From BJGV01 sp965205785 (lineage in GTDB: Bacteria > Pseudomonadota > Gammaproteobacteria > Burkholderiales > Nitrosomonadaceae), in the NCBI GenBank assembly GCA_965205785.1, contig OZ242188.1:1674001-1738000 (forward strand): 64,000 nt of DNA, in the 5' to 3' direction. Position numbers and translations under genes: made by a program. The notes beneath the pieces were generated by a model, which was not told the DNA's origin, did not search any database, and saw nothing but the letters and a program-made list of their open reading frames with translations. This document shows positions 44,763-53,210 of this stretch, in pieces. How positions within the stretch are numbered: position 1 is the stretch's first letter; the number at the start of each line of letters is the position of its first letter.

Positions 44763-45029
44763 ATGACATCTCGGCCAACATTAATTAATTTCCCTTGTGA
44801 TTTTCCTATTAAGATTATGGGAAAAGACGAACAAAACTTTATTAAATCAGTATTAATAGTAGTGAATCGTCATATTCGCAATTTTGATGATGGTAGCGTC
44901 GAGACAAGAGTAAGTAAAAAGAAAAAGTATTTGAGTATTACATGTACTGTTCATGTAATTTCTCAATCTCAATTGGATGAGCTATATCACGAGCTCTGTG
45001 ATCATCCAATGGTGTTAATGGTTATTTGA
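44763..45029 (+). CDS. YbeD/DUF493 family protein
   Basis: This is an 88-residue ACT-like fold protein with NFPCDFPIKIMGK near the start and VISQSQLDELYHEL near the end, as in the YbeD family. In many proteobacteria it sits just upstream of lipB, as here, and may help regulate lipoate metabolism. Direct evidence for that is limited. No other domain is present. Confidence 0.85.
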   Translation: MTSRPTLINFPCDFPIKIMGKDEQNFIKSVLIVVNRHIRNFDDGSVETRVSKKKKYLSITCTVHVISQSQLDELYHELCDHPMVLMVI

Positions 45030-45045
45030 GTTATCTTAATTAAAT

Positions 45046-45687
45046 ATGGATATTTCATATCTAGACTCAGAAAAGAATAATTTAAGAGTCAATATAAAAC
45101 TTTCTGGTATGGTTGATTATCTTTCTACTTGGCAGGAGATGAAGGACTTTACATTATCACGGACTAAAAATACATTAGATGAAATATGGCTGTTACAGCA
45201 TCCACCAGTTTATACTCTTGGAGTAGCTGGAAAAAATGAACATCTACTTAAGAATAATGGAATCTCTGTAATTAGGACAGATCGAGGAGGACAAATAACT
45301 TATCATGGGCCAGGTCAGATTGTTGCATATCTGTTGCTTGATATTCGTCGGTTGAAATTAGGTGTAAGGGAGTTAGTCAGGCAAATGGAGGGTGCAGTGA
45401 TAGATTTATTAGAAGAATATTCTGTTGATACAGAAATTCGCAAAGATGCACCCGGAGTATATGTAGAGAATGCAAAAATAGCAGCATTAGGATTAAAAAT
45501 TAAAAATGGTTGTTGTTACCATGGAATAGCACTTAATGTTGATATGGATCTGACCCCATTTTCAGCAATTAATCCCTGTGGTTATCCTGGACTAGAAATA
45601 ACACAAACTAGTGACATTGGAATAAATGATGGACTGGATATTTTAAGTAATAAACTTTCAAAAAAGTTAAAAGAGAGAATTTTTTAA
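45046..45687 (+). CDS. lipB: octanoyl-ACP:protein octanoyltransferase
   Basis: LipB moves the octanoyl chain from ACP to lipoyl domains, the first step of lipoate synthesis. The 213-residue protein has the RGGQITYHGPGQ block (residues 80-91). K144 in AKIAALGLK and C178 in NPCGYPGL are the catalytic residues. It lies 16 bases after ybeD and 20 before lipA. Confidence 0.95.
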   Translation: MDISYLDSEKNNLRVNIKLSGMVDYLSTWQEMKDFTLSRTKNTLDEIWLLQHPPVYTLGVAGKNEHLLKNNGISVIRTDRGGQITYHGPGQIVAYLLLDIRRLKLGVRELVRQMEGAVIDLLEEYSVDTEIRKDAPGVYVENAKIAALGLKIKNGCCYHGIALNVDMDLTPFSAINPCGYPGLEITQTSDIGINDGLDILSNKLSKKLKERIF

Positions 45688-45707
45688 TAAAAGGATAGTG
45701 TGGCTAT

Positions 45708-46652
45708 ATGAAAGATGAAATTCGTCAAAAAGGTGCTGAAAAGACAGCGCGTAATCCTATCAAGATAATTCCTGATTCTGATGGCACCATACTTCGTAAA
45801 CCATCGTGGATAAGAGCTCGCTCCTCCAATAGCCAAGCATTTTACGAAGTAAAGCGCATTCTTAGGGAGCAGAAATTACATACAGTTTGTGAAGAAGCAT
45901 CATGCCCCAATATCGGAGAGTGCTTTGGTAAAGGTACGGCTACATTTATGATCTTGGGTGATCTTTGTACACGTCGCTGTCCATTCTGCGATGTTGCTCA
46001 TGGCAGACCATTGCCACCAGATGTTGAGGAGCCGTTGCACTTGGCGCAATCAATTGCTGCCATGGGTTTAAAATATGTAGTCATTACTAGTGTTGACCGA
46101 GACGATCTGCGAGATGGAGGGGCGCAACATTTTACTGATTGTATAAAGCAGATACGGCTACACTCTCCTACTACAAAGATTGAAATATTGGTGCCAGATT
46201 TTCGAGGAAGGCTGGAAGCAGCTTTAGAAAAACTATCTGTATATCCTCCAGATGTTTTAAACCATAATCTTGAGACTGTTCCACGTTTATATAAGCAATG
46301 TCGTCCTGGAGCGGATTATGCTCACTCATTGAAATTGCTAAAGGATTTTAAGCTAGGCTCCCCTAAGGTTTCTACAAAGTCTGGGTTAATGTTAGGGTTA
46401 GGCGAAACTGATAATGAAATTTATGAAGTATTGAGTGATTTGCGGCAAAATGACGTAGAGCTACTAACTATTGGGCAATATTTACAGCCTAGTAAAGGTC
46501 ATTTACCTGTAATGCGTTATGTATCCCCTGATAGTTTCAAAGAATTTGAACATATTGCAACTAAAATGGGATTTCGTAACGCTGCGTGTGGACCAATGGT
46601 ACGTTCTAGTTATCATGCTGACCAGCAGGCATATGAAGCAGGAGTAGCATAG
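45708..46652 (+). CDS. lipA: lipoyl synthase
   Basis: LipA inserts two sulphur atoms into the octanoyl chain by radical SAM chemistry. Both [4Fe-4S] ligand sets are present: C61, C66 and C72 for the auxiliary cluster and C87, C91 and C94 for the radical SAM cluster. The C-terminal RSSYHAD block is typical. The 314-residue length is normal. It ends the lipB-lipA pair and converges with the MCE transporter genes. Confidence 0.96.
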   Translation: MKDEIRQKGAEKTARNPIKIIPDSDGTILRKPSWIRARSSNSQAFYEVKRILREQKLHTVCEEASCPNIGECFGKGTATFMILGDLCTRRCPFCDVAHGRPLPPDVEEPLHLAQSIAAMGLKYVVITSVDRDDLRDGGAQHFTDCIKQIRLHSPTTKIEILVPDFRGRLEAALEKLSVYPPDVLNHNLETVPRLYKQCRPGADYAHSLKLLKDFKLGSPKVSTKSGLMLGLGETDNEIYEVLSDLRQNDVELLTIGQYLQPSKGHLPVMRYVSPDSFKEFEHIATKMGFRNAACGPMVRSSYHADQQAYEAGVA

Positions 46653-46678
46653 AGACTTCATTCAAGTCAGTTTGTATT

Positions 46679-47320
46679 CTAGGTATTTGGTTTTTCCATT
46701 GTTTTTATTAATTCTTCAGCAAGCCAGGTAATTAAATCTCTAGTTAGTTTGTCACTGGACTTTGTCAGAGCTTGCACAGCCCCTGGAGCATTAGCTGTTG
46801 GAGCTGCTTGTTTAATACTGAAACTATGTTGTGCTTTTAATAAACGAGAGTTACGGTTAATCAGACTAACCCGGAGTCTGACTATCACATGGCTTTCGTC
46901 TACGGCATCAAATATCTGAGAGAATTCTTCTAGTTCAAGACGTAATATAAAGTCTGCTTTTACACTATCACTGGTACTCAGAACTTTGTTATTGGTAGTA
47001 GTAGCAATACTGTTTCTAATATGATGTGTCAGTAATGTTGCTGGCGCAGCAGCCCAACGACTGTTGGCATATGTATATGATTGAGTTGGGTCACGGTATG
47101 CTAAACGATACTGAATAGCGTTACTATTAAGCCATACAGGAGACTTAGCTTCTGCTATCAGGAGGCTTGTTGACAGATTTTTTTGCTGGGTTACGGTGGT
47201 GTTATCTATATTGGAGATTTGTTGTAAACCAAAATCATAAACAGAAATTAGCCTTTCATTTTGTGGTGATATAGCACATCCAGTTAGCCATATACTAAAG
47301 AAAAAATAGAGTTTCTTCAT
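46679..47320 (-). CDS. MCE-transport auxiliary lipoprotein (PqiC/ABC-auxiliary type)
   Basis: The 213-residue protein has a signal peptide with lipobox LTGC (cysteine at residue 15), so it is an envelope lipoprotein. The body matches the ABC-type transport auxiliary lipoprotein family (PqiC-like, with W-x-D-P-like and LxLELEEFSQ patterns). It overlaps the MCE protein by four bases and is the last gene of the permease-ATPase-MCE-lipoprotein set. It likely anchors or gates the MCE complex at the outer membrane. Confidence 0.75.
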   Translation of the reverse strand: MKKLYFFFSIWLTGCAISPQNERLISVYDFGLQQISNIDNTTVTQQKNLSTSLLIAEAKSPVWLNSNAIQYRLAYRDPTQSYTYANSRWAAAPATLLTHHIRNSIATTTNNKVLSTSDSVKADFILRLELEEFSQIFDAVDESHVIVRLRVSLINRNSRLLKAQHSFSIKQAAPTANAPGAVQALTKSSDKLTRDLITWLAEELIKTMEKPNT

Positions 47321-48249
47321 TTTGAAGTTCCTTGAGGAGATATAAATCCATTTTCTCCTGGACCTGGAGGAGGTGGTACTTTACCAAATAGCAGGCTTCT
47401 TGGTTGCTCTTCTAGCTGAAGGAGAACTCGATCAACACTTTGAGTGTCTTGTTTGACACCTTCAATTGCCTCTTGAACCCTGGGAATAGTGTCAGCAAGC
47501 TCTTCAGCACTTTGTGATAAATTATCGAAGATTCCTCCTTGCTGGTTAACTTCTTCTACAACATGGTTTATATTTTTTACTAGTTGATCAGTATCCTTCA
47601 CTAATTGGTCAGCGTTTCCTAATAATGAGTTTGTCTTATTGGTTAATTCTGGGAGTGATTTAAGATTCGGTTGTAATTGTTCAGTGAAACTACCAAAATC
47701 AGTAGTTACGTTTTCCATATTTTCTAGAAGATGCGAAAATCTTTCTTGGTTTTGATCATTTAACAGGCGATTCATTCTCTTAACAGTTTCATTTACACTA
47801 TGTAGCAGATCTTGCCCTGTAATAACAATATCATCCAGTGTTGAGGTGCGCATTGGAATTCGTACTAAATTAACTTCATTTGTTTGCAATAATTCTGGTT
47901 GGTTTCCGTCATCGTCTAGCTGAATATAGGCAAGACCCGTGACACCTTGATACCCGAGTTGTGCAAAGACACCTTTAGTAAGTGGCACATTTTTATCAAC
48001 TCCGATAAGAATACTAATGAATCTTGAGTTTTCTGGATCAAACCCTATCTTTTCTACTTTACCTATATTTACACCACGGAAACGGACTGCTGCCTGAGGA
48101 TTGAGCCCTGATACAGAGCCGTCAGATATCAGAATATAATTAGCATGATCGGTAGTTTCCCCACTGAGCCATGTCGCGGTTACAGCTATTGCAGCACTCA
48201 AAAGGATTACGAATAAACCTGCTATAAGAGCATGAGACTGGTTTTCCAT
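47317..48249 (-). CDS. MCE-domain lipid-transport protein (MlaD/PqiB-like)
   Basis: The 310-residue protein has an N-terminal transmembrane helix (about residues 8-28) and one MCE domain (about 40-120) with VSGLNPQAAVRFRGVNIGKV. A long coiled-coil stretch of Asn-, Leu- and Glu-rich repeats follows, ending in a proline-rich tail. It should form the periplasmic ring or channel of a lipid transporter. The single MCE domain with a long coiled coil differs from short MlaD, and fits the MCE-plus-helical-bundle proteins found with PqiC-like lipoproteins. Confidence 0.85.
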   Translation of the reverse strand: MENQSHALIAGLFVILLSAAIAVTATWLSGETTDHANYILISDGSVSGLNPQAAVRFRGVNIGKVEKIGFDPENSRFISILIGVDKNVPLTKGVFAQLGYQGVTGLAYIQLDDDGNQPELLQTNEVNLVRIPMRTSTLDDIVITGQDLLHSVNETVKRMNRLLNDQNQERFSHLLENMENVTTDFGSFTEQLQPNLKSLPELTNKTNSLLGNADQLVKDTDQLVKNINHVVEEVNQQGGIFDNLSQSAEELADTIPRVQEAIEGVKQDTQSVDRVLLQLEEQPRSLLFGKVPPPPGPGENGFISPQGTSK

Positions 48250-48266
48250 TTTAATTCCTCTTTAAA

Positions 48267-49046
48267 CTATAGACTATCTATACCTGCCAATGCCCGCTTG
48301 CTGCGATCACCCCCAAAATAATTGGTAATAAATGGGTGACTACTGTGAGTCACTTCAGTTAAATTACCCAAAGCAACGATGTGTTGATCAGCAAGTACTG
48401 CTATGCGGTTAGACAGAGCAACTAATGTATCCAGATCATGCGTTGTCATAACGATTGTTAATGCCAATTCAGTTCGTAGTGTCAGAATTAATTTTACAAA
48501 GCTGTCACTAAGCACAGGATCTAACCCAGAAGTTGGTTCATCTAGAAACAGCAACTCAGGATCCAATGCCATAGCACGTGCTAAGGCAATACGCTTAATC
48601 ATTCCACCAGAGAGTTCAGATGGCATCTTACTAGCATGTTTTGCTTCTATTTCCACCATTTTAAGCTTTAACATAACAAGACTGTGTATTATGTCCTCAT
48701 CCAGTGTATGTAGTTCTCTTAGAGGCAGTGCAATATTGTCAAAAACTGATAATGCACTGAACAATGCGCCTTTCTGAAATAAAACCCCACTGCGGTTACG
48801 CATGTTCTGAAGTTTGCTGTGGTTACCATTATATATAGACTGCCCAAAAACCCGAATCGTTCCTTGTGCTGGTGTTTCCAAACCTAGCATATGACGTAGC
48901 AATACAGTTTTTCCACTTCCGGAACTACCAACTAACGTTAGTATTTCACCTTGGTAGACATCTAGGTCAACATTTTCTAGTACAACATGAGTGCCAAAAC
49001 GGGCATGTAATCCTTTGATCTGAATAATGCTGTTTTTATCTATCAT
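48267..49046 (-). CDS. MCE/Mla-type ABC transporter ATPase (MlaF-like)
   Basis: The 259-residue ATPase has Walker A GSSGSGKTV near residue 38, the signature LSGGMIKRIALARA and Walker B LLFLDEPTSGLDP. The MIKR form of the signature is typical of the MlaF/MCE group. It drives the permease and MCE protein. It lies between the permease gene, three bases away, and the MCE gene, 17 bases away. Confidence 0.9.
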   Translation of the reverse strand: MIDKNSIIQIKGLHARFGTHVVLENVDLDVYQGEILTLVGSSGSGKTVLLRHMLGLETPAQGTIRVFGQSIYNGNHSKLQNMRNRSGVLFQKGALFSALSVFDNIALPLRELHTLDEDIIHSLVMLKLKMVEIEAKHASKMPSELSGGMIKRIALARAMALDPELLFLDEPTSGLDPVLSDSFVKLILTLRTELALTIVMTTHDLDTLVALSNRIAVLADQHIVALGNLTEVTHSSHPFITNYFGGDRSKRALAGIDSL

Positions 49047-49049
49047 TAT

Positions 49050-50186
49050 TTATAATATTCCCACATTGGAGAAAATAATGGCAAAGATCGCATCAACGAT
49101 AATAACAGTAGTAATTGCTGTTACCACCGAAGTCGTAGTTCTTTCGCCAAGACTCTCAGTATTAGATTTAATTTTTAAACCAAAGTGACAGCTAATGAGA
49201 GCGATAATTATGCCGCATACTACTCCTTTACCCAGACCTATCCATAAATTTGCTATTGGTACAACATCTGATAATTTATTGAAAAAGAACTGATAGCCTA
49301 GCCCCAATTGAATTTCAGCAGATACCATTCCTCCTATTAATGCAATGGCGCTAGTCCATAATACTACCAAAGGCATGGCAATACTTAGCCCAATCACTTT
49401 CGGTAATATAAGACGCAAGCTGTGACGAATTCCCATGACAGCCAGTGCGTCAAGCTCTTCTGTTACCCTCATTACACCAAGTTGTGCCGTCATGGAGGAG
49501 CCCGAACGTCCCGCTACTAATATTGCTGCAAGCATTGGGCCAAGCTCACGGATAATGCTCACACCAAGAATATTGATAATAAAAATATCTGCTCCATAGG
49601 TTTGCAGTTGCTTAGAGGAAAGGTAACTTAGTACGACACCAATCAAAAATCCTACCAAAGCAGTAATACCTAACGCTTGTGCGCCAGTTCGAAAGAGGGT
49701 TGCAGAAATCTCGCGCCAGGGAATACGAGATGGATGACCTACTAAATATTTTATGTCCAGTAGTAATTGACCGGTCAACGTAATTATTCCAACTAGATGT
49801 TCCCAGGTCAGAAAGCTCACTTTCCCCAATGTTCTGATTGGATCAAGAAAGTCGCGTGGAAATGATTCTGGTACAGTCGTAGTATTTCCTATACGGCTAA
49901 ATAATTTTTCTTGTTCTGGACGTAACTCTATATGTTTGGGGCGACACTTTCCCCAGGCCTTCCACAGTAGTAGTGCACCAGTATCATCCATTTGTTCAAT
50001 ACTGGTTAAGTCCCAATGTAGGTTTGAGTCAGAGATAAAAGGAGCAAGTTCAGCAGATAAAGATTGCAAGCGTTTTTCCAGAACGCTTAATGTAAATTTT
50101 CCAGAGAGGATCAATTGCGGTACGCCTGTATTGCTAACTGTATGGCGAATTAGTATTTGAGAATTATGATTCTGATTACCTGGCAT
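49050..50186 (-). CDS. MCE/Mla-type ABC permease with N-terminal STAS-like domain
   Basis: The 378-residue protein combines an N-terminal STAS-like domain (residues 1 to about 95) with a MlaE-family permease. The permease has the EQLDALAVMG-like segment EELDALAVMGIRH and about five transmembrane helices. I start it at the ATG at 50186. A TTG five codons upstream is also possible. It is the first gene of the four-gene lipid transporter. Substrate is probably phospholipid, inferred from the family. Confidence 0.88.
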   Translation of the reverse strand: MPGNQNHNSQILIRHTVSNTGVPQLILSGKFTLSVLEKRLQSLSAELAPFISDSNLHWDLTSIEQMDDTGALLLWKAWGKCRPKHIELRPEQEKLFSRIGNTTTVPESFPRDFLDPIRTLGKVSFLTWEHLVGIITLTGQLLLDIKYLVGHPSRIPWREISATLFRTGAQALGITALVGFLIGVVLSYLSSKQLQTYGADIFIINILGVSIIRELGPMLAAILVAGRSGSSMTAQLGVMRVTEELDALAVMGIRHSLRLILPKVIGLSIAMPLVVLWTSAIALIGGMVSAEIQLGLGYQFFFNKLSDVVPIANLWIGLGKGVVCGIIIALISCHFGLKIKSNTESLGERTTTSVVTAITTVIIVDAIFAIIFSNVGIL

Positions 50187-50395
50187 TAGGAAAGTTCCCA
50201 ATTAATATCCATCATATGGAAAGATAGATTCTTATATGGTAATTTTATTCTATAAAGTAACACTAAATCTGCTCCAGCGAAATTTTTATGATAGTACCTT
50301 ATTTATATTGGTGTCTAAGAACATATCAAAATAAGATATTAGTGTGTTGATGCATCTTTCTCTCTGGATTCAAAGAACATTGTATCTTCAGATGA

Positions 50396-50590
50396 TTAGC
50401 AGCATCTACGTATTCCATCCCATTTTCTAGATTGCTCAGCTTTAAAGAATGCCTTGCGGTCTAATGGTTGATTATTTTCGGTTACATGAAATTTATTCCA
50501 ATGTAGAAGATAGCGTTCGTACGCGTCATCACCACTAACCGTTCGTATGGCACGCCAAATAATGCATATAGACTTAGTTAAAAACTTCAT
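50396..50590 (-). CDS. YbdD/YjiX family small protein
   Basis: This 64-residue protein has the GDDAYERYLLHW block and ends RKWDGIRRCC, close to the family consensus of YbdD and YjiX. These small proteins follow cstA-type transporter genes and are needed for pyruvate uptake with some of them. It is 12 bases after cstA on the same strand. Confidence 0.9.
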   Translation of the reverse strand: MKFLTKSICIIWRAIRTVSGDDAYERYLLHWNKFHVTENNQPLDRKAFFKAEQSRKWDGIRRCC

Positions 50591-50602
50591 AAAATATCCT
50601 TT

Positions 50603-52690
50603 TTAGTTTCGTGCCCAACCTTCAATCTTGCGACGAGGCTCATGGGGTGCTTCAGAAAGTGGAGGGTGAGGCATACCAGTAATAACGCGGTATGAAACCC
50701 GAAGTGTATCTAGTACTAATATCCAAGTAGTGACCAAAAAGAAGCCAGTGAGTGTTGCAGCAAGATAGTCATTAAAGATTAGCTGTTGGGCGGTGTCAGC
50801 CACATTAGGAGGAAGTGTGCCAGCAGCAAGCTTTATCGATAAATCTTGGGCATGCGAGAGAAATCCTATACGTAGTTCAGAACTAAAAAGCTTTTCCCAT
50901 GCAGCAGTACTTGTTATGACAATAAGCCAAGTAAGTGGTACTGCAGTTATCCATGAATAGCGAAGTTTGCCAGACTTAATAAGAATAGTTGTTGCAACAC
51001 ATAGTGCGATTGCAGCAAGCATCTGATTGGCAATACCAAATAGTGGCCATAAACTATTAATCCCACCCAGTGGATCAAGTGTACCAATATATAAGAAATA
51101 TCCCCATGCGCTTACAAATATGCCACTGGTTAGAAATACACTGGGGTACCAACTAGTTCGACCCAGGGGCTTATATATATTACTAAGCAGATCTTGTAAC
51201 ATGAAGCGGCCTACGCGGGTTCCTGCATCAAGAGTAGTAAGTATGAACAGTGCTTCAAACATAATGGCAAAGTGATACCACATATCCATCAGGCTTGATC
51301 CAAAGGCACTTGAAAAAATACTAGCCATACCGACAGCAAATGAAGGCGCACCACCGGTACGTGCAAATAGACTTGCTTCACCCATATCTGCGGCAAGCTG
51401 TTGCATTTGTAACACGGTGACAGGAAAGCCCCAGCTATTTATTGTTGAAATGGCTTCTGTAGCTTCTTTTCCCACAATACCTGCCGGGCTATTGATAGCA
51501 AAAAAGACACCTGGGTCAAGTACAGTAGCAGCAATTATTGCCATAATGGCAACGAATGATTCCACCATCATTGCGCCATAACCAATGAGGCGAGAGTCTG
51601 CTTCATTAGAAAGTAATTTTGGTGTTGTACCAGAGGAAATTAGTGAATGGAATCCGGAGATAGCACCACAGGCAATTGTGATAAATACAAATGGGAATAA
51701 TGCACCACCAAAGATTGGCCCACTACCGTCAATAAATTGTGTGAGTGCAGGCATTTTTATTTCGGGTCGTAAAATAATAACTGCGATGGCTAGCATAAGC
51801 ATCGTGCCAATTTTCATAAAAGTAGATAAGTAATCACGAGGCGCTAGTAATAACCACACTGGTGCAGCAGCAGCAGTAAATCCGTAAGCAATAATCATCA
51901 ATGCAAGTGTTGGGCCGTCATAATCAAACCATTGACGTAATTCAGGTTGTTGGTCTATCCAGCCACCAGCGACCACTGCTGATAGAAGTAGAACAACACC
52001 AATCAATGTACTTTCTAGTACACGACCAGGTCTGATATTACGCATATATAAACCAATTAATATGGCAATTGGAATGGTAGCTGCTACAGTGGATGTAGCC
52101 CATGGACTGTGCTTCATTGCATTAACTACTACCAGTCCAAGTACAGCGATAAGTATGATCATAATTACCATGACACCCGCTAACGCAGCGACACCACCAA
52201 TTACACCAAGCTCATCACGTGCCATTTGACCCAATGAGCGGCCATTTCGGCGAGTAGAAAAGAACAAAGTAACAAAATCTTGCACACATCCACCTAGTAC
52301 TGCGCCTACTAAGATCCATAGTGTGCCGGGTAAATAGCCAAACTGTACGGCGAGAGTAGGGCCGATTAATGGTCCTGGGCCTGCTATGGCAGCAAAGTGA
52401 TGACCGAAGACGACCCATTTGTTTGTAGGAACAAAGTCTCGGTTATCGTTAAGGCGCTCTGCTGGAGTCGCACGGGTCGAATCTAACATGAGTACCTTTG
52501 TAGCAATAAAAGCACTATAGAACCGGTAACCAATTGCATAAACACATATAGCTGCTGCTATGAACCATACGCTATTAATAGTTTCACCACGATGTAGCGC
52601 AATAGCTCCTATAGCACTGGCACCTAGTATTGCTATTCCAATCCAAGTAAGGGCGCTAAGTAGCCCAGTTTTATTAGTTGATTTAGTCAT
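50603..52690 (-). CDS. cstA: carbon starvation protein CstA (peptide/pyruvate transporter family)
   Basis: The 695-residue integral membrane protein has about 16-18 hydrophobic segments. The block FGHHFAAIAGPGPLIGPTLA near residue 95 and SGFHSLISSGTTPK in the middle are CstA hallmarks. In E. coli the family imports peptides or pyruvate. In an ammonia oxidiser the substrate may be pyruvate or amino acids, which is inference. There is no clear ribosome-binding site. A TATAAT at 52715-52720 (minus strand) lies upstream without a good -35 box. Confidence 0.95.
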   Translation of the reverse strand: MTKSTNKTGLLSALTWIGIAILGASAIGAIALHRGETINSVWFIAAAICVYAIGYRFYSAFIATKVLMLDSTRATPAERLNDNRDFVPTNKWVVFGHHFAAIAGPGPLIGPTLAVQFGYLPGTLWILVGAVLGGCVQDFVTLFFSTRRNGRSLGQMARDELGVIGGVAALAGVMVIMIILIAVLGLVVVNAMKHSPWATSTVAATIPIAILIGLYMRNIRPGRVLESTLIGVVLLLSAVVAGGWIDQQPELRQWFDYDGPTLALMIIAYGFTAAAAPVWLLLAPRDYLSTFMKIGTMLMLAIAVIILRPEIKMPALTQFIDGSGPIFGGALFPFVFITIACGAISGFHSLISSGTTPKLLSNEADSRLIGYGAMMVESFVAIMAIIAATVLDPGVFFAINSPAGIVGKEATEAISTINSWGFPVTVLQMQQLAADMGEASLFARTGGAPSFAVGMASIFSSAFGSSLMDMWYHFAIMFEALFILTTLDAGTRVGRFMLQDLLSNIYKPLGRTSWYPSVFLTSGIFVSAWGYFLYIGTLDPLGGINSLWPLFGIANQMLAAIALCVATTILIKSGKLRYSWITAVPLTWLIVITSTAAWEKLFSSELRIGFLSHAQDLSIKLAAGTLPPNVADTAQQLIFNDYLAATLTGFFLVTTWILVLDTLRVSYRVITGMPHPPLSEAPHEPRRKIEGWARN

Positions 52691-53063
52691 TTTTTAATTG
52701 GGATTAATACAAATATTATAGAACCAGATCTTTATATCACGATGAAGAAGAACATCAGTCTAAGCAAGAGACTGTTCTAGGTCAAAAGGAAAAAAACAGA
52801 ATATTAGTATCTTTTTATTTTGCTGGATTCTCTAGACGTGCACTAGAGCACCAGGTTCTCTATCTTTCAATGTCAATTTTATGTAATTTAATAAGAAGAA
52901 GTACTTCAGTACTTGTATACTGTCTAAGAGTTCAGGCGATTAATTTTAGGAAAACTAGCTATTCAAATGGTAGCTAGAATTAATGGTATAAGGTTCTAGA
53001 GCGACAGAAAGACCGTATAAATCAGATTAAGAATAAAATGTAACCATTTGAATTTATAGATTA
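52691..53063. other. non-coding region between cstA and tRNA-Leu
   Basis: No gene is visible in these 373 AT-rich bases. They hold a TATAAT on the minus strand at 52715-52720, a possible cstA -10 box. A near-perfect palindrome at 52899-52914 (AAGTACT, TC, AGTACTT) might be an operator. tRNA-Leu on the minus strand reads into this region, but no T-run hairpin is obvious as its terminator. Confidence 0.4.
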
Positions 53064-53150
53064 TGGTGCCCAGAAGAGGACTCGAACCTCCACAGTGTTG
53101 CCACCGCTAGGACCTGAACCTAGTGCGTCTACCAATTCCGCCATCTGGGC
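53064..53150 (-). tRNA. tRNA-Leu (anticodon CAG)
   Basis: The reverse strand folds as a long-variable-arm tRNA. The acceptor GCCCAGA pairs near the 3' end, the CTAGG stem closes the TTCAGGT loop with CAG anticodon, and a GGTTCGAGTCC T-arm follows. The 3' CCA is encoded. The variable arm GCGGTGGCAACACTGT is of leucine type. It is divergent from rnr, with 60 bases between. Confidence 0.95.
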
Positions 53151-53210
53151 AATTCAGTATTCAAAATCAGGGTGGTACGCAGAGCCGCAATTTTATAGGA
53201 AATCATTGTC

